Part shown: piece after piece, positions 1 to 7,132 of the stretch
Position numbering within the stretch: the stretch's first letter is position 1
How the letters are laid out: every line of letters begins with the position of its first letter
From: an uncultured Acidimicrobiales bacterium
Lineage (GTDB): Bacteria; Actinomycetota; Acidimicrobiia; Acidimicrobiales; SHLQ01
Reading direction: 5' to 3'
DNA length: 32,181 nucleotides
Assembly: GCA_938002955.1 (NCBI GenBank)
Contig: CALLAA010000175.1
Span: 1 to 32,181 of the forward strand
Program-made: the position numbers and the translations under genes
The notes under the pieces: generated by a model
The model's input: the letters and a program-made list of their open reading frames with translations, nothing else
Databases searched by the model: none
Told to the model about the DNA's origin: nothing

Positions 1-62
1 CGGAAGATCACGTCGATCTCACCGGCAACAATCCGATCGAGTACCGCGCGCTTGATCAACAT
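1..62 (-). CDS. ASCH/PUA-like domain protein, N-terminus only (partial)
   Basis: Reading the minus strand from an ATG at 60-62 gives an open frame that runs off the left edge, beginning MLIKRAVLDRIVAGEID and continuing through VIFR. This resembles the N-terminus of short bacterial ASCH-domain proteins, which often begin ML-K---LD-I--G followed by -FR-W. ASCH proteins are PUA-like folds proposed to bind RNA or nucleotides. An AGGAG sits upstream of the ATG but about 15 bases away, a long spacing. Only about 20 residues are visible, so the family call rests on a short resemblance and the downstream half cannot be assessed. Confidence 0.5.
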   Translation of the reverse strand, partial: MLIKRAVLDRIVAGEIDVIF

Positions 63-92
63 GTGAGCGGACACTACTCCTGATTACGGCAG

Positions 93-416
93 TTACATCC
101 CCATATCGATGCACTCGGAAATCTGCACTGTGTGGCCGCCAGCGAGCACGGGGCTGCCCTCGGCAATGGCGGTCGCCGCTGCCATGTCCGGGCAGTCGAC
201 GATCGTGTAGCCGGTCAGGCTCGCCGGTGCGTCAACTGCGCCGTTGGCATCGATCGCGGTCGAGTGCGACGTGGGTGCTCCACCATCGACGAGAGCATCG
301 CCCATGCTCTCGTACCACGCACCCCAAACCGCCATCATCTGTCCGATGGCTTCGGGGTCGGTGGGCATGTCTTCCATCGACATTTTTCCGTGATAGGTCA
401 GCATGTACTTCGGCAT
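93..416 (-). CDS. YCII-related (DGPF-type) small protein
   Basis: This 107-residue protein starts MPKYMLTYHG and has the ferredoxin-like layout of YCII-related proteins: a first strand (YMLTYHG), a helix containing MAVWGAWYESMGDALVDGG, then the strand TGYTIVDCPDMAAATAIAEGSPVL and a last strand ending VQISECIDM. YCII-family proteins are small dimers found beside sigma factors or as stand-alone genes, and most have no known substrate. A clear AGGAGG lies about 9 bases upstream of the ATG (complement of 424-430), which fixes the start. The gene is monocistronic, and its 5' end faces the NTF2-like gene across about 95 bases, a divergent pair. Family assignment is good; function is unknown. Confidence 0.75.
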   Translation of the reverse strand: MPKYMLTYHGKMSMEDMPTDPEAIGQMMAVWGAWYESMGDALVDGGAPTSHSTAIDANGAVDAPASLTGYTIVDCPDMAAATAIAEGSPVLAGGHTVQISECIDMGM

Positions 417-510
417 AAGAGAGTCCTCCTGTTGCGGGGCCGGTGATTTGGAACTTACCTCGCTAGCGATTCGCCGGCCATCGAAAACGGAGCTCGGCTA
501 ACGTTCGCCT

Positions 511-885
511 ATGTCGAACGACTTCCCAGCTGTGCTCGAGACGTACTGGAAGATGTGGAACGAGCCGGACCCAGACGCGCTGCTTCCACTCATCGAAGCC
601 TGTTGCTCGGACGATGTGATCTTCGCCGACCCCAACGCCTATACCGTCGGCCACGACGCGCTCGTCGCTATGGCGATCGAGGTAAAGGAACAGATTCCGA
701 ACGCCACCTATCGCCGAGCGAGTGGATTCGATCTACAACATCGGCGACACCGCTACCTGTGGGAGATCGAGTACCGCGGCCGTGTCGTTGTCCGGGGCAT
801 GGATGTCACGACGCTTAACGACGCCGGGCTGATCGAGCGGATCGACGGCTTCTTCACCCATGCTCCACCCGAGACAGAGGGTTAG
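511..885 (+). CDS. SnoaL/NTF2-like domain protein
   Basis: The 124-residue protein has the cone-shaped NTF2-like pattern. An N-terminal helix (LETYWKMWNEPDPDALLPLIEACCSDDVIFADP) is followed by a short helix containing GHDALVAMAIEVKEQIP, then alternating strands (YRRASGFDLQ, RYLWEIEYRGRVVVRGMDVTTLNDAGLIERIDGFF). SnoaL-like proteins include polyketide cyclases, limonene-epoxide hydrolase relatives and many uncharacterised proteins with a hydrophobic pocket. The run VVVRGMDVTTLNDAGLIERIDGFF is the typical closing beta hairpin. Its 3' end overlaps by 4 bases the 3' end of the convergent minus-strand gene ending at 882. No catalytic assignment is possible. The start ATG follows a short purine-poor leader, so a nearby alternative start cannot be excluded. 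Confidence 0.7.
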   Translation: MSNDFPAVLETYWKMWNEPDPDALLPLIEACCSDDVIFADPNAYTVGHDALVAMAIEVKEQIPNATYRRASGFDLQHRRHRYLWEIEYRGRVVVRGMDVTTLNDAGLIERIDGFFTHAPPETEG

Positions 886-1322
886 CTCTCGTTCGGGTCG
901 CGGTTCGTCGTGAGCGGGCCGGTGGTGTTCTTGGCGTCGTACTTCTGGATCCACTCGTCTTCCCACGCCTGGTCGTACTGCTCGGGTGAACAGCCGGGCT
1001 TGTACACGGCGAGTAGCTCCTTGACGATCTGCTCTCGGTGACCGGCGCTTCCGCCAGGAACCTCATACGTGGCGATGTGCACGCCCCACTTGGTGCCAGC
1101 GCGACGTTCCCAGCACTTGGCGCGGGGATGGCCGAACGGGAGCTTTGTGTCCTTCAAGCTTTCGGCGTGGTCGACATCGATCACCGCGAAGTCGTGGGGC
1201 TTCCCCTCGGGGTCGGCACGATAGAGAATCACATAGACCGCGGCGGTGTCCGGTGGCTGCCACCCGCCAAGGACGCGCGGTCCCTCGAACGGGTAGCCAG
1301 CGAGCGAACCGAGTCGAATCAT
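882..1322 (-). CDS. Conserved-looking protein, possible degenerate GIY-YIG fold
   Basis: This 146-residue soluble protein is not a family I can name with certainty. Its layout recalls GIY-YIG domains. A VYVILYR strand lies near residue 30 and a second strand, AVIDVDHAESL, near 46-56. A Trp/Cys/Arg segment (HPRAKCWERRAGTKWGVHIATYEV) follows, then a helix REQIVKELLAVYKPGC where GIY-YIG proteins place their catalytic Glu before a P--N turn. The usual G-I-Y and Y-I-G signatures are altered, so nuclease activity is doubtful. The ATG overlaps the preceding gene's stop (ATGA at 1319-1322), making it the last gene of the XdhC/MoxR/VWA transcript. The tail is Thr/Asn-rich (TTGPLTTNRDPNES). Confidence 0.6.
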   Translation of the reverse strand: MIRLGSLAGYPFEGPRVLGGWQPPDTAAVYVILYRADPEGKPHDFAVIDVDHAESLKDTKLPFGHPRAKCWERRAGTKWGVHIATYEVPGGSAGHREQIVKELLAVYKPGCSPEQYDQAWEDEWIQKYDAKNTTGPLTTNRDPNES

Positions 1323-1618
1323 GTGGGAATGCCGTCGTCGTCGACGAAACCCTCGTCCTCGCCGATGACTTCGGCTTTGGTGACCGGCCAGGCCGGGATA
1401 CCTGCGGTTGCGACCGCCTGCTCGAACAACGGAATTGCGACCTCAACAGCCTCGTCGGAGTTCTCGGCCTCGACCACGATCTGTGCGCCGTAACTCATGG
1501 CGCCCACACCCGACGCCACGCCGCCGAGCGGCGCAACCGCGTCGGCGAGTTCGACGATCTCTTCGAGCTCCATTGGCCGGTCGCCTTCAGCTTTGATCGA
1601 CACGCTCCATTTGCTCAT
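1319..1618 (-). CDS. Small acidic protein of unknown function in the MoxR-VWA operon
   Basis: The 99-residue protein starts MSKWSVSIKAEG and alternates strands and helices: VSIKAEG, a helix LEEIVELADAVAPLGG, the strand GAQIVVEAEN, a helix DEAVEVAIPLFEQAVATAGIP, the strand WPVTKAEVIG and an acidic tail. This looks like a small alpha/beta sandwich domain, and I do not recognise a family. The frame stays open further upstream, but the ATG at 1616-1618 lies 7 bases past the VWA gene's stop, and any longer form would run through that gene. It overlaps the next gene by 4 bases. Its place between CoxE-like and GIY-YIG-like proteins suggests, but does not show, a role with the operon's complex. Confidence 0.65.
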   Translation of the reverse strand: MSKWSVSIKAEGDRPMELEEIVELADAVAPLGGVASGVGAMSYGAQIVVEAENSDEAVEVAIPLFEQAVATAGIPAWPVTKAEVIGEDEGFVDDDGIPT

Positions 1619-1625
1619 GTTTCTA

Positions 1626-2759
1626 TCATCCGATCTTTGGGAGCATCGCCGCAAATGCTTCGAGGCTTTCGAGGTTGTTTCCCGATGCGAATTCGTCGAT
1701 GTGCGGGCCAACCACCGACATCGCAAGCGTCGGCGGTGCACCGGTGTCCTCGCTGTACATCGGGTTCATCCAGACGATTCGGTGGGAAAGCCGCTCGAGC
1801 TTTTCGATGGCCTCCGACAAGGTCGCCGGGCTGCCGCGGTCGAGCCCGTCCGAGCAGATGATGACGGTGGCGCCACGGCTTAGCCCGCGCCGCCCCCACT
1901 CTTTGACGAACGTTTCGATGGAATCGCCAATCCGGGTTCCGCCATCCCAGTCGAGCACACGCTCCGACGCGAGTCGCATGGCAGCATCGGGATTACGGCG
2001 ATCCAGCAGCGGTGTGATTCGAGTGAGGCTGGTGCCGAAACAAAACACCTCCACCTTCTGTGCAGCCCGACGCATCGAGTAGGCGAATTGCAGCAGATTA
2101 CGCGAGTGATCGGCCATGGAGCCGGAGATGTCGAGGAGCAGTACCAACGGCCGTGCCTTCTGTTTGCGGCCCATACGGAGAAGGTCCGGGGCGTTGTCAT
2201 TGAGGTGCATGGCCCGCCGCGCCATCCGGCGCATGTCGAGCTGAGCACCAGATGGGTCAGGGGAGTACCGGCGAGTTCTGCGCTTGGGCGGGTCGACGCG
2301 GATCTTGGCGATCATGCGGCGCACGGCAGCGAGCTCTTCATCGGAGCACGCAGAAAATCGCTTCCTTCGTTCGATCTCGAGCGACGATGCCTGCAGCCCG
2401 AGTACCAGCGGCGGTTCTTCGGCCTCGCGTTCGCCAGGCTCAGCGTCGGGCACATTGATCGTGCCGGTCGATCCTTGCGGGGCTTTGCGTTCCTTCGTCT
2501 TCTTCCGCTCAGCGCTCACCGAGGGGCGCAGAAAGAAGTTGCGGAACACTTCGTCGTAGACGGGAATGTGGTCGCGTCGGTTCACGAGCGTTGTGCGGCC
2601 ACACCAGTAGACGTCCTCGGAATCGGACGGGGAGAGCTCAGCTACCGCAGCGCAGAAGGCGAGCACGTCGTCGGTGCCTACGGGCAGTCCGGCCTGACGG
2701 AGCGCTGCGCCAAAGTCGACCAACCGATCGACGATGCTGCTCCCCGCGTCAGGCCCCAC
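1626..2759 (-). CDS. coxE: VWA (CoxE-like) domain protein, partner of MoxR ATPase
   Basis: This 377-residue protein has the CoxE layout. An N-terminal helical part (about 1-80) is followed by a charged, low-complexity linker (about 81-130) and a C-terminal von Willebrand A domain (about 200-377). The MIDAS metal site is complete: DISGSM at 210-215, the Thr of GGTRIGD near 275 and the Asp of IICSDGLDRG near 304. CoxE works with the CoxD ATPase in maturing the Mo-Cu site of carbon monoxide dehydrogenase; relatives serve other molybdenum hydroxylases. The GTG start at 2757-2759 lies 2 bases beyond the MoxR stop codon, so the pair should be translationally coupled. The assignment to CO dehydrogenase itself is uncertain because no catalytic subunit is visible. 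Confidence 0.85.
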   Translation of the reverse strand: MGPDAGSSIVDRLVDFGAALRQAGLPVGTDDVLAFCAAVAELSPSDSEDVYWCGRTTLVNRRDHIPVYDEVFRNFFLRPSVSAERKKTKERKAPQGSTGTINVPDAEPGEREAEEPPLVLGLQASSLEIERRKRFSACSDEELAAVRRMIAKIRVDPPKRRTRRYSPDPSGAQLDMRRMARRAMHLNDNAPDLLRMGRKQKARPLVLLLDISGSMADHSRNLLQFAYSMRRAAQKVEVFCFGTSLTRITPLLDRRNPDAAMRLASERVLDWDGGTRIGDSIETFVKEWGRRGLSRGATVIICSDGLDRGSPATLSEAIEKLERLSHRIVWMNPMYSEDTGAPPTLAMSVVGPHIDEFASGNNLESLEAFAAMLPKIG

Positions 2760-2761
2760 CG

Positions 2762-3652
2762 TTAGGCGCCGGGCACGACTCGGGCAATGTCGGACGACAC
2801 GAGGTCGAGATCGTCACGATCCTTTACGACCGCGCCCAAGGTGTCTGTTGCTGATTCGCCGGTGAGTTCGTCGGCGCCGATTGCGCCGAGCGACTCAACC
2901 CAGTCGAGGGTTTCGGCAACTCCCGGTGGCTTGGCCAAATCCATGTCCCGCAGACGATGTACCGCTGCCACGACCTTCTGGGCAAGCGCCTCAGTGACGT
3001 GGGGAGCCCGAACGCGAACGATGTCGGTCTCCTCGGCTGCGGTGGGGTAGCCAATCCAGTGGTAGAGGCAGCGGCGCTTCAGCGCATCGTGCAGTTCGCG
3101 GGTGCGATTCGAGGTGAGGATAACGATCGGACGGCCTGCGGCTTCGACCGTTCCGACCTCGGGAATCGTAATCTGGAAGTCGGAGAGCAACTCGAGCAAA
3201 AACGCCTCGAACTCGTCGTCGGCCCGGTCGATCTCGTCGATCAGCAACACGGCGTTGGAGCCAGAGCGAATGGCCTGAAGTAGCGGCCGTTCGAGCAGGA
3301 ACTCTTCGGCGTACAGGCCGCCGATGGTTTGGGCATCGGCGAGCTCATGTTCGGACAGTGCTCGCACGTGCAACATCTGGCGGGCGTAGTCCCACTCGTA
3401 CAAGGCCTGGTGGGTGTCGATGCCCTCGTAGCACTGCAAACGGATGAGTTCGCGACCGGTTAGCTGCGCAAGACACTTCGCGAGTTCGGTCTTCCCAACT
3501 CCCACCTCGCCCTCGAGTAGCAGCGGGCGCCCAAGGCGCAGTGCGATGAGCGCTGCGGTGCCGAGCCCGCGATCGGCGAGATAGCCGACGCCACGAAGCT
3601 GGTCTTGCAGCTCACCGACGCTGGCCGGTGTTTCGAACGGTTGCTCGCTCAC
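2762..3652 (-). CDS. coxD: MoxR-family AAA+ ATPase (CoxD-like)
   Basis: The 296-residue protein is a complete MoxR-type AAA+ ATPase. Walker A is GEVGVGKT at 48-55, Walker B is VLLIDE at 135-140 followed by IDRADDEFEAFLLELLSD, and sensor 1 is in ILTSNRTREL near 178-187. An arginine pair follows in LKRRC. MoxR ATPases act as chaperones that remodel or insert metal cofactors, paired with a VWA protein. Here the VWA partner follows 2 bases downstream. The GTG start (3650-3652) overlaps the stop of the preceding small gene as GTGA. The CoxD label rests on the XdhC, VWA and MobA-like neighbours; the general MoxR call is near certain. Confidence 0.88.
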   Translation of the reverse strand: MSEQPFETPASVGELQDQLRGVGYLADRGLGTAALIALRLGRPLLLEGEVGVGKTELAKCLAQLTGRELIRLQCYEGIDTHQALYEWDYARQMLHVRALSEHELADAQTIGGLYAEEFLLERPLLQAIRSGSNAVLLIDEIDRADDEFEAFLLELLSDFQITIPEVGTVEAAGRPIVILTSNRTRELHDALKRRCLYHWIGYPTAAEETDIVRVRAPHVTEALAQKVVAAVHRLRDMDLAKPPGVAETLDWVESLGAIGADELTGESATDTLGAVVKDRDDLDLVSSDIARVVPGA

Positions 3653-3981
3653 TCTGTTGGTGCTGGGGGCGTGTCGCTGCCGCCGAACAAAAGATCGCGA
3701 ACCGACGGTGCGGCGTCGGTTGCGAGCTTGCCTTCACGGGCGAGCAGATTCCGCCACGAAGAACCGAGGTCCTCACCATCTTCAGCAATGCCGTCGAACG
3801 TGAATTCGCGCGCGTTGCGACACACCTTGGTCGGACTGCAATCGGCGTCGATGTTCGCCTCTTCGGCGTTGTTCCAGACGTTGTCGAGTACGGCCTCGCT
3901 CACCACGGTGCCGTAGTTGACGTTTGGGATATCGCCGACCTTGCCGGACGTATAGGCGTCAGATTCATTGGTGTCGGTCAC
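3649..3981 (-). CDS. Small acidic Cys-containing protein upstream of moxR, unknown
   Basis: This 110-residue protein is acidic and soluble, with no signal peptide or membrane segment. It carries two cysteines in DADCSPTKVCRNAR (spacing C-x5-C), a Trp/Asn-rich helix VLDNVWNNAEEANI and a C-terminal DLLFGGSDTPPAPTE tail. I do not recognise the family. Its stop overlaps the MoxR start by 4 bases, and an ATG at 3979-3981 follows a GA-rich leader (GAGAGGAAGTC on the minus strand), supporting translation. As the gene directly before MoxR-VWA it may be a substrate adaptor or an electron/metal-related accessory protein, but that is a guess from position alone. Confidence 0.6.
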   Translation of the reverse strand: MTDTNESDAYTSGKVGDIPNVNYGTVVSEAVLDNVWNNAEEANIDADCSPTKVCRNAREFTFDGIAEDGEDLGSSWRNLLAREGKLATDAAPSVRDLLFGGSDTPPAPTE

Positions 3982-4043
3982 GAGGACTTCCTCTCGTTGT
4001 GACGGCGGACACGCTAAGGATAGCGCGATACCTGAGTGGCCCT

Positions 4044-4916
4044 TTAGCCGGAGTGGGCCCCATTTCGCACGGCGATCATCTCGACCATGACGGAGAGCGC
4101 TACCTCTTCGGGCGAGCTTGCGCCGATCGGGAAGCCCGCAGGGCCATGAATCCGGCTGGTATCGGTGACCCCGCGGTACGCCAACCAGTCGCCGCGGTCT
4201 TGTTGCAACGCAGCAGGGCCAATCGAGCCAATGTAGCCAGCGCCCGAAACGAGCGCCGTCTGCAAGACCCGACCGACGTCTTCGGTGTTATGGCCCATCA
4301 CCACAATCCCATCGATGGGAGAGAGGGACGTGGCCAGTGCAACAGCGGCCTCGGTGCTGCCGGTGACCTCGGTGTTCAGGCCAACGAACTGTGCAGCTTG
4401 CCCGAGTGCCTGAGCCATAGGGCCGCCCCCGAACACGACCATCGACGCGGTCGGGCTCCATTGGCACAACACCCGGTCGTCGGCGACAGAAATGGTGGTC
4501 TTCGCTGGTTGATCGCCAAGCGTTGTTTCGGTCGAGCGTCCATTGGCGAGACCGATGTCGATCGTGACCGGCTGTCGGTCGAGCAGGTGACCCCAGAGCT
4601 CGTCGGGAAAGATGTTGGCTGGGGCGAAGAAGATGCGGATCACCGTGCCCGGGGCAACACCGATGGCCCCGGCCTCGAGCTCATCGAGCTCGATCGTCTC
4701 GACCCGCCCTTCGGTGGCCTCGATGAGCGACAGCTCGACTAGACGGCTGTCGATAGCCCCGCCGAGCAGAGACCCAAGTCGGCCTCCTCCCGGAGTGATC
4801 GCTACCGCATTGGTTGGGTCGAACTCGGGCGTGAGCTCGGGGTCGAGACACCAGGCGACATCGACCCGAGTCCCTCCACGAAGACACGCGGCTACCGACA
4901 ATGCAATCCCGTACAC
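4044..4916 (-). CDS. XdhC/CoxI-family molybdenum cofactor insertion protein
   Basis: The protein (290 residues from the chosen start) has the two XdhC parts. The N-terminal domain has the motif ITPGGGRLGSLLGGAID, equivalent to the GSVSGGCVE region of XdhC. The C-terminal Rossmann-like domain has VVFGGGPMAQALGQAAQFVGL, then GIVVMGHN, then GAGYIGSIGP and IHGPAGFPIGASSPEEVALSVMVEMIA, the family's usual ending. XdhC binds molybdenum cofactor, protects its sulfurated form and delivers it to xanthine/CO dehydrogenase-type enzymes. The frame stays open to 5186, but that part overlaps the divergent nucleotidyltransferase. A GTG at 4914-4916 gives the normal N-terminus (YGIALSVAACLRGG). The glycine-rich motif lacks the cysteine seen in many XdhC proteins. 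Confidence 0.82.
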   Translation of the reverse strand: MYGIALSVAACLRGGTRVDVAWCLDPELTPEFDPTNAVAITPGGGRLGSLLGGAIDSRLVELSLIEATEGRVETIELDELEAGAIGVAPGTVIRIFFAPANIFPDELWGHLLDRQPVTIDIGLANGRSTETTLGDQPAKTTISVADDRVLCQWSPTASMVVFGGGPMAQALGQAAQFVGLNTEVTGSTEAAVALATSLSPIDGIVVMGHNTEDVGRVLQTALVSGAGYIGSIGPAALQQDRGDWLAYRGVTDTSRIHGPAGFPIGASSPEEVALSVMVEMIAVRNGAHSG

Positions 4917-4946
4917 ACGATCACCGTACTTCGCTATGGTCGAGTG

Positions 4947-5546
4947 ATGCCTGTCGAATCGGAACTTCGCATCACTGCCCTCGTGCTTGCCGCTGGGTCC
5001 TCGCGTCGCCTTGGACAACCAAAGCAGCTCCTCGAATACCGTGGGGCCACGTTGCTCGATGCCACGGTGTCTGCCGTCCTGGGCTTTGGCTTCGCCCAAA
5101 CGCTGGTGACCCTCGGCGGTGCCGCCCCAGAAGTTCGCGAGACGGTCGATCTCTCTGCCGTCCAGATCGTCGACAGCCTCCACCACACCGACGGTTGTTC
5201 GTCATCGATTGTCTCGGCGCTTGATGCCGTTGCGGAGGATGCTGACGGGTTCTTCCTGTTCCTCGGAGACCAGCCCGAGGTGCCGCAGGTAGCCGTCGAC
5301 GCCTTGCTCGAAGCGGCAGCGTCGTCGGAGATCGCCGTCGTCGACTATGCGAACGGCACGGGTCACCCCTTCTGGTTCTCCCGCGCCGTTTTCGGCCCGC
5401 TCTCGGAGCTACACGGCGATAAAGCCGTTTGGAAACTGCTCGAATCGGGTCGCTTTACCACGACACACGTCTCGGTCGACGAAGACGTTCCGCTCGATGT
5501 CGACACGTGGGAAGACTACGAACGGCTTCTCGCTGCGCTCGGTTAG
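4947..5546 (+). CDS. MobA/MocA-like molybdenum cofactor nucleotidyltransferase
   Basis: This 199-residue protein has the NTP-transferase signature LAAGSSRRLGQPKQLL at about 14-29, the metal-binding FLGDQPEVP near the middle, and the NGTGHPFWFSRAVF and DVDTWEDYERL segments typical of MocA and related enzymes. These transfer CMP or GMP from CTP/GTP onto molybdopterin-Mo to make the dinucleotide cofactor; CO and xanthine dehydrogenase-type enzymes of bacteria use the cytosine form. A GTG at 4944 would add one residue. It diverges from the XdhC-like gene across about 30 bases, so their promoters must be compressed or overlap coding sequence. Its stop overlaps the PilZ gene's stop by 4 bases in convergent orientation. 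Confidence 0.85.
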   Translation: MPVESELRITALVLAAGSSRRLGQPKQLLEYRGATLLDATVSAVLGFGFAQTLVTLGGAAPEVRETVDLSAVQIVDSLHHTDGCSSSIVSALDAVAEDADGFFLFLGDQPEVPQVAVDALLEAAASSEIAVVDYANGTGHPFWFSRAVFGPLSELHGDKAVWKLLESGRFTTTHVSVDEDVPLDVDTWEDYERLLAALG

Positions 5547-5983
5547 CTCGCTTCGCGGCGCTGCGAACGTCGGTCTCCGGCGTAGATGTCTTCCACATAA
5601 CCCGCGCCAAGCCAAGAGGACTCTTGGAACTTGCGGCCACCCTTGCTCGCGTCGAGCCATTGCTCGATGACGGCCATGAACTCTTTGGGTGGTTGCTCCA
5701 GCTGTAACCGCAACATCTTGGTGCTGTTGTCGTCGTCGCTCGTCACGACGGCTCTGACGCGTGCAGGGCTGGACTCGTCGTGGAACATGATCCGGACCGA
5801 CGCGCCAACCGGCAGGTCGACTTTGTGGTCCACCAGTACCTTTGCTCCCTCGACCGACAAGTCGATGGTCTGCATGGCAACCGTGTGTGTCTTGATTCCC
5901 CCGATACGTCGCTTCACCTGCCACCGGAGGTGGCCTTGAACTTCGACGTCGGTTCGGGCAAAAATACGTCGCTCGAATCCCAT
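5543..5983 (-). CDS. PilZ-domain protein, predicted c-di-GMP binder
   Basis: The 146-residue protein has both PilZ signatures: arginines at the N-terminus (ERRIFAR, giving R6-x3-R10) and the D-x-S-x-x-G motif as IDLSVEGAKV at about 40-49, followed by VGASVRIMF and a strand pair (ARVRAVVTSDD, KMLRLQLEQPP). PilZ proteins bind cyclic di-GMP between these motifs and pass the signal to motility, surface or secretion machinery. A basic 40-residue tail follows the domain. It is a lone gene between convergent and tandem neighbours, with no diguanylate cyclase or pilus gene in the window, so its output is unknown. The ATG start is well placed, 3 residues before the RR motif. Confidence 0.83.
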   Translation of the reverse strand: MGFERRIFARTDVEVQGHLRWQVKRRIGGIKTHTVAMQTIDLSVEGAKVLVDHKVDLPVGASVRIMFHDESSPARVRAVVTSDDDNSTKMLRLQLEQPPKEFMAVIEQWLDASKGGRKFQESSWLGAGYVEDIYAGDRRSQRREAS

Positions 5984-6019
5984 GGAAACCTTGTCGGCGC
6001 GCCCTCGCCGGGATTTAGG

Positions 6020-7132
6020 TCAGCCAGGGTGGTACTTCGGCAGCCGGATCGTGATCTCCGTTCCTGCGTTCTTGCCGGTTTCGATCGTCAGCCCATATTC
6101 GTTGCCAAAGGTGGAGCGAAGGCGCGTATCGACGGCCAGGATTCCAACGTGGGAGGCCGAATCCCCACCGCCGAGCGCGCGCTCGAGTTGGAGGGGATCG
6201 ATGCCCACCCCATCATCGGCGACCGAGATCGCGATCTCGGGTCCGGCATTCACGGCAACGATTCGGAGCTGCCCCTTGCCTGCCCGAGCTTCAAGGCCGT
6301 GGCGGATAGCGTTTTCGACGAGCGGTTGGATGCTGAGAAAGGGGAGTCGGACGGGTAGGGCTTCGGGTGCGATGTTCAACGAGACGTCGAAACGATTTCC
6401 GAAGCGAGCTTGTTCCAGCTCCAAGTACGCCTCGACGAGGCGCAGCTCTTCAGCGACCGTCGTGAGGTCGGTCTGCGTTCGGAAGCTCGCTCGAAGGAAC
6501 TCGGCGAACGTGACGATCAGGTCGCGGGCCATCACGGGGTCGGTGTTGACGAGCCCCGCAATTGCGGTGAGTGAATTGTGGACGAAGTGGGGCGAGATCT
6601 GCGCCCGTAGCGCCTTGAGCTCCGCCTCGGCGGCGTAGGCCCGTGATTGCTCAAGTTCGGCGAGCTGCAGTTGGCTTGCGACCAACCGTGCAAACTGATC
6701 CAACGCACCGACCTTGGAGCCGCCGACGTCGGCCATTACATGAACGGTGCCGATCACCACGTCTTCGAAGAGCAGAGGGGCTGCGGCCACTTCGGCCTCG
6801 CCTCGCCCGGTCGAGAGCTGGTACACGGTCGGCCGCTTGACCCGTCGACGATCGACCACGGCCGACGTTTGCTCGCGGACCGCTGGGTCCCATCCGTTGG
6901 TCTCCTGACCGACGCTCGCAAGAACTTCGGTGTCGCTCGTAACCGCCACCGCCCGGGCATCGAGGACGATCTTTGCTGTATGGGCAATCTGCTCGGCAGC
7001 GCGTTGGTCGAACCCTCCACGCACCACGAGCGCAAGCTCGTTCAGCGATGTCAGGACGTCGATCACTGGCGGATCGCCAGACGAGTCTCCACTCGACACC
7101 CCGAGAAATCGTTTCGGGGACCTCCGGCTCAT
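6020..7132 (-). CDS. LytS-type sensor histidine kinase, cytosolic (GAF-like + His_kinase + HATPase)
   Basis: This 370-residue protein has a GAF-like sensor region (about 25-155) and a short coiled linker (QLAELEQSRAYAAEAELKALRAQ). The His_kinase domain follows with the phosphoacceptor His182 in ISPHFVHNSL. The ATP-binding domain has an N box (PLVENAIRHG, Asn274) and a G1 box (VADDGVGID, about 305-312), then GILAVDTRLRSTFG. This is the LytS/BtsS/YpdA kinase class, but without the usual 5TM-LYT membrane sensor, so it should read an intracellular signal. Its ATG overlaps the symporter stop by 4 bases, placing it last in a DUF485-like/symporter/kinase transcript. The partner is almost surely the LytTR regulator diverging at 9267. 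The ligand is unknown; acetate or pyruvate status is a guess from context. Confidence 0.88.
   Translation of the reverse strand: MSRRSPKRFLGVSSGDSSGDPPVIDVLTSLNELALVVRGGFDQRAAEQIAHTAKIVLDARAVAVTSDTEVLASVGQETNGWDPAVREQTSAVVDRRRVKRPTVYQLSTGRGEAEVAAAPLLFEDVVIGTVHVMADVGGSKVGALDQFARLVASQLQLAELEQSRAYAAEAELKALRAQISPHFVHNSLTAIAGLVNTDPVMARDLIVTFAEFLRASFRTQTDLTTVAEELRLVEAYLELEQARFGNRFDVSLNIAPEALPVRLPFLSIQPLVENAIRHGLEARAGKGQLRIVAVNAGPEIAISVADDGVGIDPLQLERALGGGDSASHVGILAVDTRLRSTFGNEYGLTIETGKNAGTEITIRLPKYHPG

Noticed and set aside
3924-4742. 272-residue plus-strand open frame
   Set aside because: It is the complement of the XdhC-like gene; composition is Arg/His-rich and no domain is visible.
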